Below are positions 54,888 through 64,000 of a stretch of DNA of 64,000 nucleotides, piece by piece. How positions within the stretch are numbered: the first letter of the stretch is position 1; every line of letters begins with the position of its first letter. The stretch covers positions 9,478 to 73,477 of the forward strand of contig JALCBY010000012.1 of NCBI GenBank assembly GCA_028066055.1, written 5' to 3'. Origin of the DNA: Hyphomicrobiaceae bacterium (lineage in GTDB: Bacteria > Pseudomonadota > Alphaproteobacteria > Rhizobiales > Methyloligellaceae). A program made the translations under genes and the position numbers. The notes beneath the pieces are model-generated. The model was given only the letters and a program-made list of their open reading frames with translations. It had not been told where the DNA came from and ran no database searches.

Positions 54888-55790
54888 CTACTGGGACCGC
54901 AGTTTCGGATCGAGTGTGTCGCGCACTGCATCCCCGAAGAGATTGAACCCGAACACCGCCAGAGACACGGCGACGCCCGGCCAGATCGCGACCCAGGGCG
55001 CGCTCTCCGCATATTCCTCCGCACCGCCCTGCAGCATCAGACCCCAGGCCGGCGTCGGTTCCTGGACGCCCAGACCCAGATAGGAAAGTGAGGCTTCCAG
55101 CAGGATCGCCTGCCCGACAAAGGCGGTAATCATGATCAGAAACGGTGCCATCACGTTCGGAACCATATGACGCAGGATGATGCGCGAATTGGAAAAACCG
55201 TTGGCACGCGCGGCGTCGATATACGGGATTTCGCGGATTGCCAGGGCTGACGAACGCACAACCCGCGCGCAGCGAGGAATGAAGGGAATTGTAATGGCGA
55301 TGATCACGTTCTGGATGCCGGTGCCGAAAATGGCAACGACGGCGAGCGCCATGATGATTAGCGGGAAGGCCATGAAGATATCCATGATCCGCTGGAAAAT
55401 CAGGTCGAAACGTCCGCCGAAATAGGCGCTCGCAACGCCCAGCACAAGGCCGGTAATGGCTCCGATTGTGGCTGCGGTGAAGCCGACGAAGAGGGCGGTA
55501 CGTGCACCGTAGATGATCCGCGAGAGGATATCGCGCCCAAACTGGTCGGTGCCCAGAAGATACTCTGCGCTGTAGGGTTGCAGAATATGTTCATATGAAT
55601 TGTTGACGGGATCGTGCGGCGCGATGATATCGGCGAAGATCGCCGCGAACACCATGACGAACACAATCGCCGCTCCAAAGGTGCCAAGCGGCTGCTTGCG
55701 CATGAACTCCCGGACTTCGGCACCAATCGGCTTCTTGTCGGTAAGCTCTTCGAATTGTGCTTCGACGCGGGCTTCGGATGTTGTGACCAT
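54888..55790 (-). CDS. dppC: Dipeptide/oligopeptide ABC permease, DppC-like
   Basis: The 300-residue inner-membrane subunit has about six helices, the OppC N-terminal region and the EAA loop INAARANGFSNSRIILRHMVPN-like motif (IDAARANGFSNSRII). With DppB it forms the translocation pore for short peptides. It is the last gene of dppD-dppF-binding protein-dppB-dppC; it begins 12 bases after dppB and ends before the bidirectional terminator. Confidence 0.9.
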   Translation of the reverse strand: MVTTSEARVEAQFEELTDKKPIGAEVREFMRKQPLGTFGAAIVFVMVFAAIFADIIAPHDPVNNSYEHILQPYSAEYLLGTDQFGRDILSRIIYGARTALFVGFTAATIGAITGLVLGVASAYFGGRFDLIFQRIMDIFMAFPLIIMALAVVAIFGTGIQNVIIAITIPFIPRCARVVRSSALAIREIPYIDAARANGFSNSRIILRHMVPNVMAPFLIMITAFVGQAILLEASLSYLGLGVQEPTPAWGLMLQGGAEEYAESAPWVAIWPGVAVSLAVFGFNLFGDAVRDTLDPKLRSQ

Positions 55791-55802
55791 TGGAGCGTCC
55801 CC

Positions 55803-56774
55803 CTAGGCGTATCTGATGCGCGGATCCAGCCACGCATACATGATATCGACGACGAAGTTCGTGAAAATGAACACGCAGACCACCAGCATGACGAGGGCCT
55901 GGGTCATCGCGAAGTCCTGGTTGGTGACCGACTCGACGAACAGTTTTCCAAGCCCGTTCAGGTTGAACACCTGCTCCGTAACGACGAGACCGCCCATCAG
56001 AAAGGCGAACTCGATGCCGATCACTGTCACGACCGGCAGCATCGAGTTTTTCAATGCATGGCGGTTGATGATGAGTTTCTCCATGAGCCCTTTGGCGCGG
56101 GCGGTCCGGATATAATCTTCACGCAGCACCTCCAGCAGGGCTGATCGTGTCATGCGGGTTGCGACCGCGGAATAGCGGTATCCGGTTGCAATCGCGGGCC
56201 ATATGAGCTGAGAGAGGTTGGCAAGCGGATCCACCCATATGGGCACATACTCGATCGGCGGCATCCAGGGCGTCCCGAACCACGCTTGTGTGAAAATCAG
56301 CAGGCCGAGAATGATCATGATCCCGAGCCAGAATGACGGGATCGCGATGCCGGCAATCGAAAAGGCGCGGACGCCATAGTCAAGCCAGGTGTTCTGCCGA
56401 ACGGCCGAAATCGTACCGAGCGGAATGGCAAGCAGAATCGAGACCAGGGTCGCCATAATCGCGACCTGGAGCGACAGCTGGAACCGCAACCCGATCTCGT
56501 AGGTGATCTCCTTGCCGGTCCACATGGACTTGCCGAGATCGAATGTCAGGAACCCGGAAAAGAATTCCCAGAACTGCACCAGGATGGGTCTGTTGAGACC
56601 CAGGTTTTCGCGGCAGATATCGATCTGTTCCTGGTCCGCATACAAACCCGCACCGGCCATCTTGAGTTCGCAAACATCGCCGGGAATAAGTCGCAAAAGG
56701 AAGAAAATCAGGATCGCCGCCCCGACCAGGGTGGGGATCATCAAGATCAATCGTTTAAGTATGTATTGCCACAT
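55803..56774 (-). CDS. dppB: Dipeptide/oligopeptide ABC permease, DppB-like
   Basis: The 323-residue protein starts with the DppB-type MWQYILKRLILMIPTL and has about six helices with the EAA loop YIRTARAKGLMEKLIINRHAL. It pairs with DppC. It follows the binding-protein gene by 97 bases, in which a GC-rich hairpin may stabilise the upstream message. Confidence 0.9.
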   Translation of the reverse strand: MWQYILKRLILMIPTLVGAAILIFFLLRLIPGDVCELKMAGAGLYADQEQIDICRENLGLNRPILVQFWEFFSGFLTFDLGKSMWTGKEITYEIGLRFQLSLQVAIMATLVSILLAIPLGTISAVRQNTWLDYGVRAFSIAGIAIPSFWLGIMIILGLLIFTQAWFGTPWMPPIEYVPIWVDPLANLSQLIWPAIATGYRYSAVATRMTRSALLEVLREDYIRTARAKGLMEKLIINRHALKNSMLPVVTVIGIEFAFLMGGLVVTEQVFNLNGLGKLFVESVTNQDFAMTQALVMLVVCVFIFTNFVVDIMYAWLDPRIRYA

Positions 56775-56803
56775 GTGCCCAGTGTTTTTCCCGTTTGCAG
56801 CTA

Positions 56804-56836
56804 CCCCCGCCCGGAACGCTGTCGCCCGGGCGGGGG
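56804..56836 (-). other. Intercistronic hairpin between binding-protein gene and dppB
   Basis: CCCCCGCCCGG and CCGGGCGGGGG form an 11-bp stem with an 11-base loop. There is no U-tract on the minus strand after it, so it is more likely an mRNA-stabilising stem that lets the binding-protein message outlast the distal permease message. Confidence 0.55.
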
Positions 56837-56871
56837 AAATTACTTGCTTTGGTCAGTCGTGCTGTGAGCGA

Positions 56872-58479
56872 CTACTTGTCGATCCAGACCTGATCCAGAT
56901 GCTGGTTCAGATAGTGGCTCGGTGCGATCTTCCAGCCCTTCACGTATGAACGGTGCGGGTTGATCTTGTACCACCACAGCGTCGGGATGAGGTGAGCCTG
57001 AGTGAGGGCACGCGTTTCATACTCACGCATGATCTTGCGCTGCTCTTCCTCGGTCTCCGCCCGCAGAAGCTTGTCGTAGATCGCCTCAAGCTTCTCATCC
57101 TTGTAGCCGCCATAGTTGTTGCCGGCCGAACCAAGGAACTTGGTCACGTCGGCAATCGGGTTCACGACGGACTGGCAGTTGAAGTCGATCGAAACGTCGA
57201 AATCGAACTTCTTCCGGAGCTTGTCGTAGAAGACCGGGCTCGGATTGACCTGCTGCTCCGCGTCGACGCCAATCTGCTTCCACTGGTCGATGAGCCAGGT
57301 GCCAACAACCTTGTACGGCTGATCAACGCCGCGGTTGTTGAACTGGATCTTGAGGTTTTCGACACCAGCTTCTTTCAGAAGTTTCTTGGCTTTTTCACGG
57401 TTGGCCTTGAGATCCGTGCCGAAGCCCGGAAGCTTCTGAAGCTCTTCCTTGGTCGCTGCGAGCGGATGGTTCGGGAAAACCACGCCGCCGGGCGTTTTCA
57501 CGATCGCGATCTTGGAGAGATACTTCGAGCCGCCCCAGCGGTCGAGGGCCAGCGAAAGGGCTTGACGGACACGCGGGTCGTCAAACGGCTTGCGCCGCTG
57601 GTTCGGCGTGGCAAGCAGGATGCAGTTCCAGTCGCTTTCCTGAACCGTAATCTTGTCACCCAGGGCCTTCTTCAGATCGTCACGGGCCTTCGGCGGGAAA
57701 CCACGGAACTCGATCGCTGCGCGGTCGCCGCGGATAGCCTGCAGACGCAGCGCCATTTTCGGAGCCGAAATGGCCTTGAAGCCATCCAGGTGGGGTTTGC
57801 CCTTGTGATGATAGCCGTCATACTTCTTGCCTTCGACGAAGGAACCCGGCTGATGCTGGACGAACGAGAAGGCGCCTGTGCCGTTCACGTTTTTCTGGTG
57901 CCAGGTGTAGCCGTGTTCGTCGAGATCCTTCTTCGCGTAGACGAAGTTGAACGGCATGGCGACTGACGGAATGAACGAACCGGACGGGAACTTCAGCTTG
58001 AAAGTCACCTCGTTCGGGCCCGTCTTTTCGACGCTCTCGACCATCTTGAAGAACGCCTTGCGCGCGGAGGCAATGCCTTCCGGCGGAAAGATGATCTTCT
58101 TGTAGGTTGCAACAATGTCGTCAGCCGTCAGCGGGGTGCCATCGTGGAACTTGACGTCGTCGCGAATCTTGAAAACGTACTTCGTGCCGCCGTCTTCGCC
58201 CTTCGGAACTTCGCCAACACACAGGTCACAGACGAAATCCGTCGGCGAGGACGGGTTGTCCGGATTGACCCTGATGAGTGTCGAGTAGAATGGCCTGATC
58301 GGATGGATCATGCCGAAGGTTCCTTCGATATGACCGTCATAGGACGGAATCTTGGAGCCGACGACGAAGTTCAGCACACCGCCTTTTTTCGGTGTTTCAG
58401 CTTTCGCCGCGTCGGCCATACCGAAAGCGAGGGCAAGCCCCGCCGCAACCGGTACGGCAAACTTACGTGGGAATTTCAT
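56872..58479 (-). CDS. dppA: Peptide ABC transporter substrate-binding protein
   Basis: The 535-residue SBP_bac_5 protein has a signal peptide of about 27 residues (cleaved near AAKAET) and the cluster-C core (VFKIRDDVKFHDGTPLTADD, VRQALSLALDRWGG). It captures peptides or other solutes in the periplasm. A Cys pair DFVCDLCVG (about residue 84) is present. It lies between the ATPase genes and the permeases in the operon. Confidence 0.92.
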   Translation of the reverse strand: MKFPRKFAVPVAAGLALAFGMADAAKAETPKKGGVLNFVVGSKIPSYDGHIEGTFGMIHPIRPFYSTLIRVNPDNPSSPTDFVCDLCVGEVPKGEDGGTKYVFKIRDDVKFHDGTPLTADDIVATYKKIIFPPEGIASARKAFFKMVESVEKTGPNEVTFKLKFPSGSFIPSVAMPFNFVYAKKDLDEHGYTWHQKNVNGTGAFSFVQHQPGSFVEGKKYDGYHHKGKPHLDGFKAISAPKMALRLQAIRGDRAAIEFRGFPPKARDDLKKALGDKITVQESDWNCILLATPNQRRKPFDDPRVRQALSLALDRWGGSKYLSKIAIVKTPGGVVFPNHPLAATKEELQKLPGFGTDLKANREKAKKLLKEAGVENLKIQFNNRGVDQPYKVVGTWLIDQWKQIGVDAEQQVNPSPVFYDKLRKKFDFDVSIDFNCQSVVNPIADVTKFLGSAGNNYGGYKDEKLEAIYDKLLRAETEEEQRKIMREYETRALTQAHLIPTLWWYKINPHRSYVKGWKIAPSHYLNQHLDQVWIDK

Positions 58480-58549
58480 ACTATTCCTCCCTTTACAGTT
58501 TTGGGAACTTAGCGTGTTCCCGGAACGCGCGACCCTTCTGGGGGGTCAT

Positions 58550-59668
58550 TCAGATCTCAGAACAAGCCACCCAGTGACCGGGTCTGATCTGTCTGAACTC
58601 TGGCACACTTTTCTTGCAGTCTTCAACCGCGATGGGGCAGCGTGGATGAAACACACAGCCTGACGGCGGGTTGATCGGACTTGGTATCTCACCCTTGATG
58701 ATCTGGTGCTTGCGCTTCGATTCAACCGTCGGATCGGGAATCGGCACCGCATTCAACAGCGCCTGCGTATAAGGGTGGAGCGGATGATCGAACAGTTCGT
58801 CGCAATCAGCAAGTTCGACCATTTTGCCCAGATACATAACCGCCACGCGATGACACAGATGACGCACGACACTGAGGTCGTGCGCAATAAACAAATATGT
58901 GAGGTTGAACTCGTCGCGCAGGTCTTCGAGCAGATTGATCACCTGGGCCTGGATCGACACGTCCAGCGCCGAAACCGCCTCGTCGCAGATGATGAACTCC
59001 GGCTTGACGGACAGGGCACGGGCAATTCCGACGCGTTGCCGCTGCCCACCGCTCATCTCGTGCGGGTAGCGGTCGGCAAATTTCGGGTTGAGGCCGCAAA
59101 CCTCGAGCAGTTCCAGCGCGCGCTTGCGCCGCGCAGCCTCGTCTGGCTCGGTATTGTGCACTTTCATCGGCTCGGTGATGATCTCGCCGATCTTCATGCG
59201 CGGGTTCAACGATGAATACGGATCCTGGAAAATGACCTGAATACGTTGGCGCAGGGGCCGCATTTGCTGCTTATTCAGTTCGTTGAGGTTCTGACCGTCG
59301 TAGATAATGTCACCGCCAGTTGCTTGTTCGAGCTGCAGAATACAGCGGCCGGTGGTTGTCTTTCCGCAACCGGATTCGCCGACCAGACCCAGCGTTTCGC
59401 CCTTCATGATGTCGAAGGTGATACCGTCAACGGCTTTCACATGGGCCACAACCCGTGGAACCAGCGCGCCTTCGGTCACGGGGAAATGCATCGTCAGTCC
59501 CTGGACGTTCACCAGTGTCTCGGTAAATTTCGGCTTGGTGGGCCGTGCCGGTGTTTGACGTCGTTTCGACGCGGTTCCGCGCTTCGAAGCTGTCTTACGT
59601 GTGCCTGAGGACTTCCGGGCGGCCGAAGCTTTTCGCTTCGCCGCCGGCTTTGACCGTGCCGTGCTCAT
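58550..59668 (-). CDS. dppF: Peptide ABC ATP-binding protein DppF with basic N-terminal tail
   Basis: The ATG of [10 protein letters not shown] gives 372 residues, its ATGA overlapping the stop of dppD. The ABC domain has [12 protein letters not shown] (Walker A), [15 protein letters not shown] and [11 protein letters not shown] (Walker B), with the oligopeptide C-terminal domain ([14 protein letters not shown]). Its first 48 residues are rich in Lys, Arg, Ser, Ala and Thr, unlike standard DppF. The gene energises uptake at the inner membrane. Confidence 0.92.
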   Translation of the reverse strand: MSTARSKPAAKRKASAARKSSGTRKTASKRGTASKRRQTPARPTKPKFTETLVNVQGLTMHFPVTEGALVPRVVAHVKAVDGITFDIMKGETLGLVGESGCGKTTTGRCILQLEQATGGDIIYDGQNLNELNKQQMRPLRQRIQVIFQDPYSSLNPRMKIGEIITEPMKVHNTEPDEAARRKRALELLEVCGLNPKFADRYPHEMSGGQRQRVGIARALSVKPEFIICDEAVSALDVSIQAQVINLLEDLRDEFNLTYLFIAHDLSVVRHLCHRVAVMYLGKMVELADCDELFDHPLHPYTQALLNAVPIPDPTVESKRKHQIIKGEIPSPINPPSGCVFHPRCPIAVEDCKKSVPEFRQIRPGHWVACSEI

Positions 59669-60693
59669 GATGCTTTCCTCAGTTTCTTCGTCTGAGCTGC
59701 GGTAGCGCGCGCGCTCTTGGCGACTTTCTCCTTGGACCAACAAGCCGCGATGTGCGGACCCTTCACCTTTTCGAGCGGCGGGAACTCTCTGGCGCATTTC
59801 TCGACCGCGAACCCGCACCTTGGCCGGAACGCGCACCCGTCGTCGAGACGTGTCAGGTCGGGCGGCTGTCCTTCAACCGGGTCGAGTTTGGCCTGCCGGG
59901 GCAGGTCCATCCGCGGTACCGACTTGAGCAGTGCCAGCGTGTAGGGATGGCGCGGATTGTGATAGATGTCGTGTGCCGTTCCGCTCTCGATGATCTTGCC
60001 CGCATACATCACATTTACGCGGTCCGCGTAGCGTGCGACGACACCGAGATTATGGGTGATGACGATCAGGGCCACGCCCAGACGCCGCGTCAGATCCTTC
60101 ATGAGTTCGAGAATCTGCGCCTGAATGGTCACATCGAGCGCAGTTGTGGGTTCATCGGCGATGATGAGTTTCGGTTCGCAGGCGAGCGCCATTGCGATCA
60201 TCACGCGCTGGCGCATGCCGCCGCTGAGATGATGCGGATACTGGACAAGACGGCGGTGAGGCTCGGCAATGCCGACCAGTCCGAGCAGTTCGATTGCTCG
60301 CGCATCGGCAGCTTCGCCGGTGACGCCCAGATGTTCTTCCAGAGTCTCCGTCAGTTGCCGTCCGATGGTCAGCACGGGGTTGAGCGACGTCATGGGCTCC
60401 TGGAACACCATGCCGATGTCCCGGCCGCGAACGTCACGCATTTCCTCTTCGCTGAGCTGAAGAAGATCGCGCCCCTGAAAGCGGATGCTGCCTTCGACGA
60501 TTTTGCCGGGCGGGTCCGGGATCAGGCGCAAGATCGACATTGCGCTCACCGACTTGCCGCAGCCGGACTCGCCGACAATGGCGACAGTCTCGCCTTCATT
60601 CACATCGTAGGTAATTCCATCGACTGCCTTAACCGTTCCAGCCGACGTGTAGAACTGAGTTTTCAGTCCTTCAATCTCAATTAACTTGGGCAA
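59665..60693 (-). CDS. dppD: Peptide ABC ATP-binding protein DppD
   Basis: The 342-residue ABC ATPase has [12 protein letters not shown] (Walker A), [15 protein letters not shown] (signature), [11 protein letters not shown] (Walker B) and the oligopeptide/dipeptide C-terminal block ([14 protein letters not shown]), followed by a basic tail ([20 protein letters not shown]). It is the first gene of the operon and overlaps dppF by four bases, so translation is coupled. Confidence 0.94.
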   Translation of the reverse strand: MPKLIEIEGLKTQFYTSAGTVKAVDGITYDVNEGETVAIVGESGCGKSVSAMSILRLIPDPPGKIVEGSIRFQGRDLLQLSEEEMRDVRGRDIGMVFQEPMTSLNPVLTIGRQLTETLEEHLGVTGEAADARAIELLGLVGIAEPHRRLVQYPHHLSGGMRQRVMIAMALACEPKLIIADEPTTALDVTIQAQILELMKDLTRRLGVALIVITHNLGVVARYADRVNVMYAGKIIESGTAHDIYHNPRHPYTLALLKSVPRMDLPRQAKLDPVEGQPPDLTRLDDGCAFRPRCGFAVEKCAREFPPLEKVKGPHIAACWSKEKVAKSARATAAQTKKLRKAS

Positions 60694-61165
60694 TGACCCA
60701 ACCCCTCCCTATGCCAACTACTCTTTCGGCGCACTTATTTGCTCGGTCGCGCGCGGCGCCACCTCGCCCCCTGAACACCTTGGACCCAATCCAAAGGATG
60801 GTACACCGAAAGTCAAGTGAACTCTCAAAACTGGTTTACGGCCGCGCTTGCTCTCTCCGCGAACAATTTGATACGCAGCCTTGCGAACTACCCGGCGCAT
60901 TTATATGCGTGACGGACAAATTCTTTTTCTACACGCAAAAAATACTTGGGAACGGTCCAGTTTTCGGATGATCTGCCGACCTTCGGCATATTCGAAAAAT
61001 CTCTGACAAAACGAATGAATCCGCATCGGCTTGTTGCCCGGACCGGTCTCACCCACGCGTGACCTATCGAGCAGATTATGGATATCCATAAGTCGTGGAT
61101 GGCTAGTGTTGGGCGTGCGTTGATGCGATACCGCGACTGAAACGCAGGGTGGGAAAGCAGCCGAT
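60694..61165. other. Intergenic region without a gene, divergent promoters
   Basis: This 472-base gap separates the dpp operon from the HAD gene. No coding frame is convincing on either strand. The left half is moderately GC-rich; from about 60890 the sequence becomes AT-richer (T-rich run near 60920-60935) and ends with the 16-bp palindrome. It should contain the promoter of dppD and of the HAD gene. Confidence 0.7.
61076..61091. promoter_or_regulatory. Perfect 16-bp palindrome TTATGGATATCCATAA
   Basis: The sequence equals its own reverse complement over 16 bases and lies 75 bases before the HAD gene. Such an operator would suit a dimeric regulator of the HAD gene or of dpp; the regulator is not in the window. 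Confidence 0.6.
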
Positions 61166-61945
61166 ATGACAATCAGGGCGATCAGTTTCGATATGTGGGA
61201 TACGCTCGTCGACGATGACTCTGATGAGAAGATTCGCGCGGAGCGCGGTCTGCCGTCCAAGCGCGAGGAGCGCAGGCACCTGGTATGGCGTGCATTGAAC
61301 GAAATCGAACCGACCGACTATGAGCGTGTTGCTCTTGCGTACGACACTGCAGATGCGGGGTTCAACCTCGTCTGGAAAAAACTTCATATCAACTGGACGC
61401 TTGAGCAGCGTCTCCGGGTTGTGCTCGATGGCTTGGGCCGCACGCTGCCCGCCGACGCATATCAAAATCTGGTTGATGAGACGGCACGTATGGAAGTGGA
61501 GATTCCGCCAAATCCGATCGACGGCGTTGCCCTGTCGCTCGAGGCGTTGTCCAGAGATTACAAGCTGTGCGTTGTATCCGACTCCATTGTGACCCCGGGA
61601 ACGGGGTTGCGTCAGATCCTCGACGGCCACGGACTGAAACAGTATTTCAGCGCCTTCGCCTTCTCCGACGAGGTTGGCCGTTCAAAGCCCCATTCCTCGA
61701 TGTTCGACACTGCAGCCGATGCATTGGGCGTCGAGCGCCATGAAATCATCCATGTGGGCGACCGTGACCAGAATGATGTCAAGGGTCCGCACGCAATTGG
61801 CGCCCGGGCCGTGTTGTTCACGGCAACCCGGCCGGACGACGCGGATATCACAACTGCCGATGCCATCTGCGCCAGCCATCAAGATCTCCCCGGTGTAATC
61901 GCCCGTGTTGTGCAAAAGGCCGAGGCCGAAGGCGCGGCTGCATGA
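61166..61945 (+). CDS. HAD-superfamily hydrolase
   Basis: The 259-residue protein has the HAD motifs ISFDMWDTLVDDD (I), CVVSDSI (II), GRSKPHSSMFDTA (III) and VGDRDQNDVKGPHAIGA (IV), with a helical cap, as in phosphatases and dehalogenases of group I. It is a hydrolase of a phospho- or halo-compound, substrate unknown. Its stop overlaps the next gene (ATGA), indicating coupling. Confidence 0.9.
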   Translation: MTIRAISFDMWDTLVDDDSDEKIRAERGLPSKREERRHLVWRALNEIEPTDYERVALAYDTADAGFNLVWKKLHINWTLEQRLRVVLDGLGRTLPADAYQNLVDETARMEVEIPPNPIDGVALSLEALSRDYKLCVVSDSIVTPGTGLRQILDGHGLKQYFSAFAFSDEVGRSKPHSSMFDTAADALGVERHEIIHVGDRDQNDVKGPHAIGARAVLFTATRPDDADITTADAICASHQDLPGVIARVVQKAEAEGAAA

Positions 61946-62814
61946 GCCGTATTCCCCGATATCTCGTGCTGGATGGGTATTCCAAGGCCGGCCGTGACGA
62001 TCTTATGGCGGGCGGTGCGTCGACCGCCGGAAACCTCTATTCCCGGATGCTCAAGCGCTGTACGCCCGGAGGAAAAGCCGACGTGGATATCGTGTTTCCG
62101 GCGGACAAGGATGCGTCCCTGCCCAAAGGCGCATCGATCAGCCAGTATGATGGCATTGCGTGGACGGGATCGAGCCTCACCGTGTTTGAACCCGGACCCT
62201 TCGTGACGCCGCAGATCGAATTCGCGCGCGCCGCCTTCGAGGCGAAGGTTCCGAGTTTCGGCTCATGTTGGGCGGCGCAGATCGCCGTTGTCGCCGCGGG
62301 TGGGACATGCGCGCGCAATCCGAAGGGGCGGGAGATGTTTCTGGCCCGGAAGATCGGGCTGACGACGGACGGGCGTGCGCATCCTCTCTATCGCGACAAG
62401 AAGGGCGTGTTCGATGCCTGGATCAGCCATGACGATGAAATTACGCATCTACCGTCCGGTGCGCAGATTCTTGCGTCGAACGATTTCACGCACGTGCAGG
62501 CGGTTTCGGTGACATACAAGGGCGGTGATTTCTGGGGCCTGCAATATCACCCGGAATACGATCTTCACGAAATGGCGCGACTCTGCTACTGCCGCCGCGA
62601 AAAGATGATCAAGCTCGGCTTTTTCAAGGACATGGATGCGGCCGATTCCTTCGTCAACGATCTGGAAGCCCTGCACCAGGACCCGTCGCGCAAAGATATC
62701 TCCTGGCGCTATGGGGTCGATGAGGATGTCATGAACGAGGACATCCGCTTACGCGAAGTACGCAACTGGATCGAGCAGCAGGTGCTGCCGCGTATGAACG
62801 GGGCGGCGGGCTGA
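61942..62814 (+). CDS. Class I glutamine amidotransferase-like protein
   Basis: The 290-residue protein has a GATase-1 fold: nucleophile Cys in FGSCWAAQIAVVAAGG and catalytic His-Glu in LQYHPEYD. The GSCWAAQ elbow (usually GxCxGxQ) is slightly divergent. It would release ammonia from glutamine or hydrolyse a gamma-glutamyl compound; no synthase partner is visible. It is coupled to the HAD hydrolase by the ATGA overlap, so the two proteins probably act in one pathway. Confidence 0.87.
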   Translation: MSRIPRYLVLDGYSKAGRDDLMAGGASTAGNLYSRMLKRCTPGGKADVDIVFPADKDASLPKGASISQYDGIAWTGSSLTVFEPGPFVTPQIEFARAAFEAKVPSFGSCWAAQIAVVAAGGTCARNPKGREMFLARKIGLTTDGRAHPLYRDKKGVFDAWISHDDEITHLPSGAQILASNDFTHVQAVSVTYKGGDFWGLQYHPEYDLHEMARLCYCRREKMIKLGFFKDMDAADSFVNDLEALHQDPSRKDISWRYGVDEDVMNEDIRLREVRNWIEQQVLPRMNGAAG

Positions 62815-62870
62815 GCGTTCTTGATACGGATCATGGACACCCAAACATAAACCGCGTCAAAAAAGACGGC

Positions 62871-64000
62871 ATGGCGAGCACGTGCTCCAGAAAGCCGGCC
62901 GACAGCGAACAAGGGTGCATGTCCCAGGACGTTGTATTTGCGCACATGGCGCGTCCGGTGTCCTACGCCCCTGTCCCTGACAAGGTCGAACGCATCGACA
63001 CCCATGCGGCGGTCATCTTCCTTGCAGGTAATTTTGCCTACAAGCTGAAGCGGGCGGTCAAGCTGCCCTACCTTGATTTCAGCACTCTCAAGCAGCGCCG
63101 TGCGATCTGCACGCGCGAGGTCGAGATCAATCGCCGGACCGCGCCGGACGTCTATCTGGGCGTGGTGCCGATAGTGCGGGCGGCTGAAGGCACATTGGAG
63201 ATCGACGGTCTCGGAGAGCCGGTCGAATGGGCGATCAGGATGCGTCGCTTCGATGAAGCCGAACTGTTCGACCGCCTAGCAAGCGCAGGCAACCTCCCGC
63301 TGGGTCTGATGGCGCCATTGGCAGACGAGATTGCAGCTCTGCATGGGGGAGAGAGGTCGCGTCGGAATATTGATGGTGCGGCGATGATGAAAGGCGTCGT
63401 TGAGCCGGTTCTGAAATCCCTCGGCCGCGATGTGTCTGTTCTGAAAAGTCAGGATGTCGCGGATCTTGCGAGAGCGTTACGCCGCGAATTGCGCGCGCAG
63501 GCCGGATTGTTGCGAACCCGGGCGCGGCAAGGTTATGTGCGGCATTGTCACGGCGACCTTCATTTGCAGAACATCGTGCGCATTGACGGCAATCCGGTGC
63601 TGTTCGATGCCATCGAGTTCGATGACCGAATGGCCACGGTCGATACCCTGTATGATCTGGCCTTCCTGCTCATGGATCTTTGGCACAGAGGCCTTTCGAC
63701 CCACGCCAACACTCTTCTGAACGCCTATCTCCAACGCTCATGCAAACGCCGGCCCATGGGGAGCTTGCGGGGTCTGGCTCTTTTACCGTTATTTTTGTCG
63801 GTGCGGGCCAGTGTTCGCTCAATGGTCGCGCTCGATCGGTTGGCGTTCGCAAACAGGGCAGGATCGGCGGCGGCGCGCCGCGATGCCGGGGAATATCTCC
63901 AATTGGCGCGCGACGTCCTGCAGCCCGCATCACCGCGGTTGGTTGCGATCGGTGGCCTGTCGGGTACGGGCAAATCCACGCTCGCCGCCGCCCTCGCGCC
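62871..64000 (+). CDS. AAA ATPase fused to APH-like kinase (3' end outside window)
   Basis: At least 376 residues from the ATG of MASTCSRKPA; an ATG at codon 17 is an alternative. The N-terminal two-thirds is an aminoglycoside phosphotransferase-like kinase fold with FAYKLKRAVKLPY, HCHGDLHLQNI (catalytic HGD, about 222) and FDAIEFDD. Near the right edge GGLSGTGKST (about 360) starts a P-loop domain that is cut by the window. This bifunctional family is known but uncharacterised. It reads codirectionally after the GATase-like gene. Confidence 0.85.
   Translation, partial: MASTCSRKPADSEQGCMSQDVVFAHMARPVSYAPVPDKVERIDTHAAVIFLAGNFAYKLKRAVKLPYLDFSTLKQRRAICTREVEINRRTAPDVYLGVVPIVRAAEGTLEIDGLGEPVEWAIRMRRFDEAELFDRLASAGNLPLGLMAPLADEIAALHGGERSRRNIDGAAMMKGVVEPVLKSLGRDVSVLKSQDVADLARALRRELRAQAGLLRTRARQGYVRHCHGDLHLQNIVRIDGNPVLFDAIEFDDRMATVDTLYDLAFLLMDLWHRGLSTHANTLLNAYLQRSCKRRPMGSLRGLALLPLFLSVRASVRSMVALDRLAFANRAGSAAARRDAGEYLQLARDVLQPASPRLVAIGGLSGTGKSTLAAALA

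Noticed and set aside
60888..61260. Two short minus-strand frames in the intergenic gap
   Set aside because: No ribosome sites, no conserved-looking residues, and overlap with the HAD gene.

Overview
The window looks like chromosomal DNA of a GC-rich alphaproteobacterium, most likely order Hyphomicrobiales (Rhizobiales). The evidence is a DUF4175/TIGR02302 protein beside a CpdR-like receiver and hpt, ftsEX, a class II NrdJ reductase, a PhaR-type PHB repressor beside phaAB, a SAM-II riboswitch before metX-metW, and a direct-repeat LexA box of the alphaproteobacterial form GTTC-N7-GTTC. No tRNA, rRNA, IS element, prophage or CRISPR array was seen. The family or genus cannot be fixed from the sequence alone.

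Layout. 1-4.0 kb: the end of a large secreted Cys-rich peptidoglycan-binding protein, a MarR-GNAT regulator and a small secreted protein. 4.1-14.7 kb: envelope and core genes (TIGR02302 protein, CpdR-like receiver, hpt, zinc-ribbon protein, ftsE-ftsX, YdcF-like protein, plsC, nrdJ). 14.7-21.3 kb: an MFS exporter with divergent LysR regulator, a FAD amine oxidoreductase, a PEP mutase/isocitrate lyase-family enzyme, and a divergent pair for murein-peptide recycling (LD-carboxypeptidase and Mpl-like Mur ligase). 21.3-28.9 kb: a gene of unknown function behind an SOS box, a ChaC-like cyclotransferase, tyrA-hisC, riboswitch-controlled metX-metW, a methyltransferase and gloB. 29-31.8 kb: PHB genes phaA, phaB and phaR. 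31.9-38 kb: a PAS-GGDEF-EAL protein, small genes, rpmF (L32), mtgA, ispA and ispG.

38.2-54.8 kb is an accessory metabolic region: a flavin monooxygenase, a macrodomain protein, a DUF1932 reductase, a photolyase, an aldehyde dehydrogenase, an oxaloacetate decarboxylase-like enzyme, a SYLF protein, a three-gene CoA-ester operon (CaiB transferase, enoyl-CoA hydratase, class II aldolase), an SDR with a TauD-type dioxygenase, an AbrB-type membrane protein and a further PEP mutase-family enzyme. Embedded in it, at 48.9-50.7 kb, is the most unusual cassette: a MotA/ExbB-like channel subunit translationally coupled to a one-helix protein with an extracytoplasmic DVDLWV-type beta domain, then a second small membrane protein. 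It resembles an energised envelope machine that I cannot assign to a known system.

54.9-60.7 kb is a complete dipeptide/oligopeptide ABC transporter operon (dppD-dppF-binding protein-dppB-dppC). The window ends with a HAD hydrolase coupled to a glutamine amidotransferase-like protein and an APH-kinase/ATPase fusion cut by the right edge.

Besides the channel cassette, the main points of interest are the SOS box before an unknown gene, a pair of apparently compensating frameshifts and a missing AUG start in the first gene, an SDR lacking its catalytic tyrosine, a degenerate GGDEF domain, and basic histone-like tails on both ABC ATPases.
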